From Desulfobacterales bacterium HSG17 (lineage in GTDB: Bacteria; Desulfobacterota; Desulfobacteria; Desulfobacterales; Desulfococcaceae), in contig JAUCGD010000175.1 of assembly GCA_030377945.1 (NCBI GenBank), forward strand, positions 1 through 6,797: a stretch of 6,797 nt of DNA, given 5' to 3'. Positions 5,918-6,797 of the stretch are shown piece by piece. The notes beneath the pieces were generated by a model. That model saw only the letters and a program-made list of their open reading frames with translations, did no database searches and was not told the DNA's origin. Each line of letters starts with the position of its first letter. Positions within the stretch are counted from its first letter, which is position 1. The position numbers and the translations under genes were made by a program.

Positions 5918-6015
5918 AAGAAAGGCAAAATCAAACAATAGGGGTTTAGGCTGAGGGCTGAAAGAAAGGCAAAACCTGAAAACTTACAGTCTTTTTTTCC
6001 TTCAGCCTAACCCCC
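5913..6015. repeat. Interspersed repeat, copy C, with internal direct repeat
   Basis: GCTGAAAGAAAGGCAAAA occurs exactly at 5913-5930 and again at 5957-5974, 44 bases apart. The larger unit is bounded by an inverted repeat, GGGGTTTAGGCTGA (5941-5954) and TCAGCCTAACCCCC (6002-6015), with one mismatch in 14. The inside matches copy B closely (AAGGCAAAACCT, then CAGTCT and TTTTCCTTC). The TGA of the response regulator (5915-5917) lies in the first direct repeat. Confidence 0.8.
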
Positions 6016-6025
6016 TGCCTTAAAA

Positions 6026-6076
6026 AAAAAGGGCTGTCTTTAGCGGGTTTCAATACCCTAAAAAACAGCCCTTTTT
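6026..6076. terminator. Bidirectional intrinsic terminator
   Basis: AAAAAGGGCTGT (6026-6037) pairs with ACAGCCCTTTTT (6065-6076). Inside it GGGT (6045-6048) pairs with ACCC (6055-6058) around TTCAAT, and TTTA pairs with TAAA. The plus strand ends in T-runs (6072-6076, and 6080-6084 beyond). The minus strand ends in nine Ts, the complement of 6022-6030. It lies between the convergent response regulator and cytochrome genes and should end both transcripts. Confidence 0.9.
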
Positions 6077-6096
6077 AAATTTTTAGCTTTTACCTG

Positions 6097-6137
6097 AATA
6101 CCTTCGGCCTTCAGCCTAAGCACCTTCTCCTAAGCAC
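6097..6137. repeat. Short repeat fragment (copy D) abutting the cytochrome stop
   Basis: CCTTCGGCCTTCAGCCTAA at 6101-6119 resembles the right arm of copy C (CCTTCAGCCTAA). Next to it CCTAAGCAC is directly repeated at 6115-6123 and 6129-6137. The cytochrome stop (minus-strand TAA, 6138-6140) follows at once. Membership of the repeat family rests on a short match. Confidence 0.5.
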
Positions 6138-6632
6138 TTAATCTGCCGGATGGCATTGAATACAACCGGTTGGACCGGTGGCTTGAATTTTATTATTGTC
6201 CGGCAATATTTTTTCAGACTCTTCCAGATTGGCTTTTTTGATTTCCCGATGGCATCCCACACAGCTTTCATGGAAAGCATATTTATAATAGGTGATCCCT
6301 TCCCCGGTGAATTCCCCATCGACCAGTGATTTTTTAGGTGCCTCGGTAATGTCATGGCAACCGCTGGTCATACAGCCGTTCAATTCCGCCCCGCCGTCCC
6401 ACGTATGATGGCATTCCTGGCAAGCATAGGAAAAATGTTGGGAATGAGGAAATTCCACTGCGGCCCGCTTTGCCTCAACGCCTTCAGGGGCTTCCAGATC
6501 AATAATTCCCAAGGGGACAACCAATTCCCCGTCTGTACTTTCTGATGCAATACCGACGGATATTGCCGCAAAGACCAAACCAACAGCCAGTATGCCGATT
6601 GTCCATTTTTTTAAAAAAAGATTCCGCGTCAT
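6138..6632 (-). CDS. Exported tetraheme cytochrome c, class III (c3) type
   Basis: This 164-residue protein has an N-terminal signal peptide (MTRNLFLKKW, hydrophobic 11-28, likely cleavage near residue 30) and four covalent heme sites: CQECH (71-75), CMTSGCH (87-93), CVGCH (124-128) and CIQCH (157-161). It has exactly eight histidines: H75, H93, H128 and H161 in the motifs, and H63, H66, H76 and H121 free to be sixth ligands, so all four hemes can be bis-His as in cytochrome c3. It should carry electrons in the periplasm, for example between hydrogenase or formate dehydrogenase and membrane complexes. Classic c3 has a second CX4CH at the last site; here it is CxxCH. The N-terminal part before heme 1 is longer than in classic c3. 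ATG 6630-6632 has AAGGAG at 6637-6642, four bases away. It appears monocistronic. Confidence 0.9.
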   Translation of the reverse strand: MTRNLFLKKWTIGILAVGLVFAAISVGIASESTDGELVVPLGIIDLEAPEGVEAKRAAVEFPHSQHFSYACQECHHTWDGGAELNGCMTSGCHDITEAPKKSLVDGEFTGEGITYYKYAFHESCVGCHREIKKANLEESEKILPDNNKIQATGPTGCIQCHPAD

Positions 6633-6708
6633 GTCACTCCTTCCCCCTGATATTTCTTATAAAATCAATTTATTAAATTTTTAATTCAGCAATTCACGGA
6701 CGAAGAGA

Positions 6709-6737
6709 CTTTTAAAGAACCTCATGCAAAAAGTCAA
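6709..6737 (-). promoter_or_regulatory. Candidate sigma70-type promoter of the cytochrome gene
   Basis: On the minus strand TTGACT (6732-6737, five of six matches) is 17 bases from TAAAAG (6709-6714, four of six). This leaves a leader of about 70 bases before the ATG. The leader holds an AT-rich dyad, ATTAAA-TT-TTTAAT (6672-6685), that could be an operator or chance. Bases 6738-6797 show nothing else I can support. Confidence 0.45.
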
Positions 6738-6797
6738 GCCACCATTCGCCCGCCAAAGCATACCCGGCCCATTTTAGAGGATGAGAGTTATTTCAAT

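Noticed and set aside
6116..6583. Other minus-strand frames overlapping the cytochrome gene
   Set aside because: The cytochrome frame has a signal peptide, four heme motifs and a strong ribosome binding site; the others have none of these.
6721..6745. Sigma54 promoter (TGGC ... TTGCA on the minus strand) before the cytochrome gene
   Set aside because: The GG and GC elements are 11 bases apart, not the required 10; the sigma70-type hexamers overlapping it have correct spacing.

Overview
The window looks like chromosomal DNA from a sulfate-reducing-type deltaproteobacterium (Desulfobacterota, probably Desulfobacterales). This rests on recognition, not a search: a hybrid-kinase receiver tail of a style common there, a secreted tetraheme cytochrome of the c3 type, an ADP-forming acyl-CoA synthetase, and a response regulator with a C-terminal CxxC...CxxC tail. 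No RNA gene, CRISPR array or insertion sequence was seen.

Layout. (1) 1-453, plus strand: the end of what reads as a hybrid sensor histidine kinase. An in-frame TGA at 25-27 separates the kinase end from its receiver domain, which could only be made separately from a weak TTG start at 73. (2) 476-853, plus: a divergent MoaE-like protein. (3) 932-2897, minus: an ABC transporter pair, ATPase (YnjD type) then periplasmic binding protein (YnjB type), with no permease gene between or beside them. (4) 2898-3266: an AT-rich divergent intergenic region. (5) 3267-5917, plus: a compact operon of ADP-forming acyl-CoA synthetase alpha subunit, overlapping beta subunit, and a response regulator 15 bases further on. 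(6) 5918-6137: a convergent intergenic region with repeats and a strong bidirectional terminator. (7) 6138-6632, minus: an exported tetraheme cytochrome c, with a plausible promoter at 6709-6737.

Genes together. The acyl-CoA synthetase would interconvert an acyl-CoA with the free acid while making or using ATP. The regulator behind it lacks a DNA-binding domain and may act through protein contacts. The YnjBD pair and the MoaE-like gene are convergent neighbours. In E. coli the ynj cluster also carries YnjE, a sulfurtransferase tied to molybdenum cofactor synthesis, so a link is possible but unproven.

The most unusual feature is a family of short imperfect repeats (motifs CTGAAGG/CCTTCAG, AAGGCAAAACCT, AGGCTGA/TCAGCCT) found at the 3' ends of genes at four places. 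Several copies contain or touch the stop codon, and one encodes the last residues of the ABC ATPase. No new defence or catalytic system is evident.
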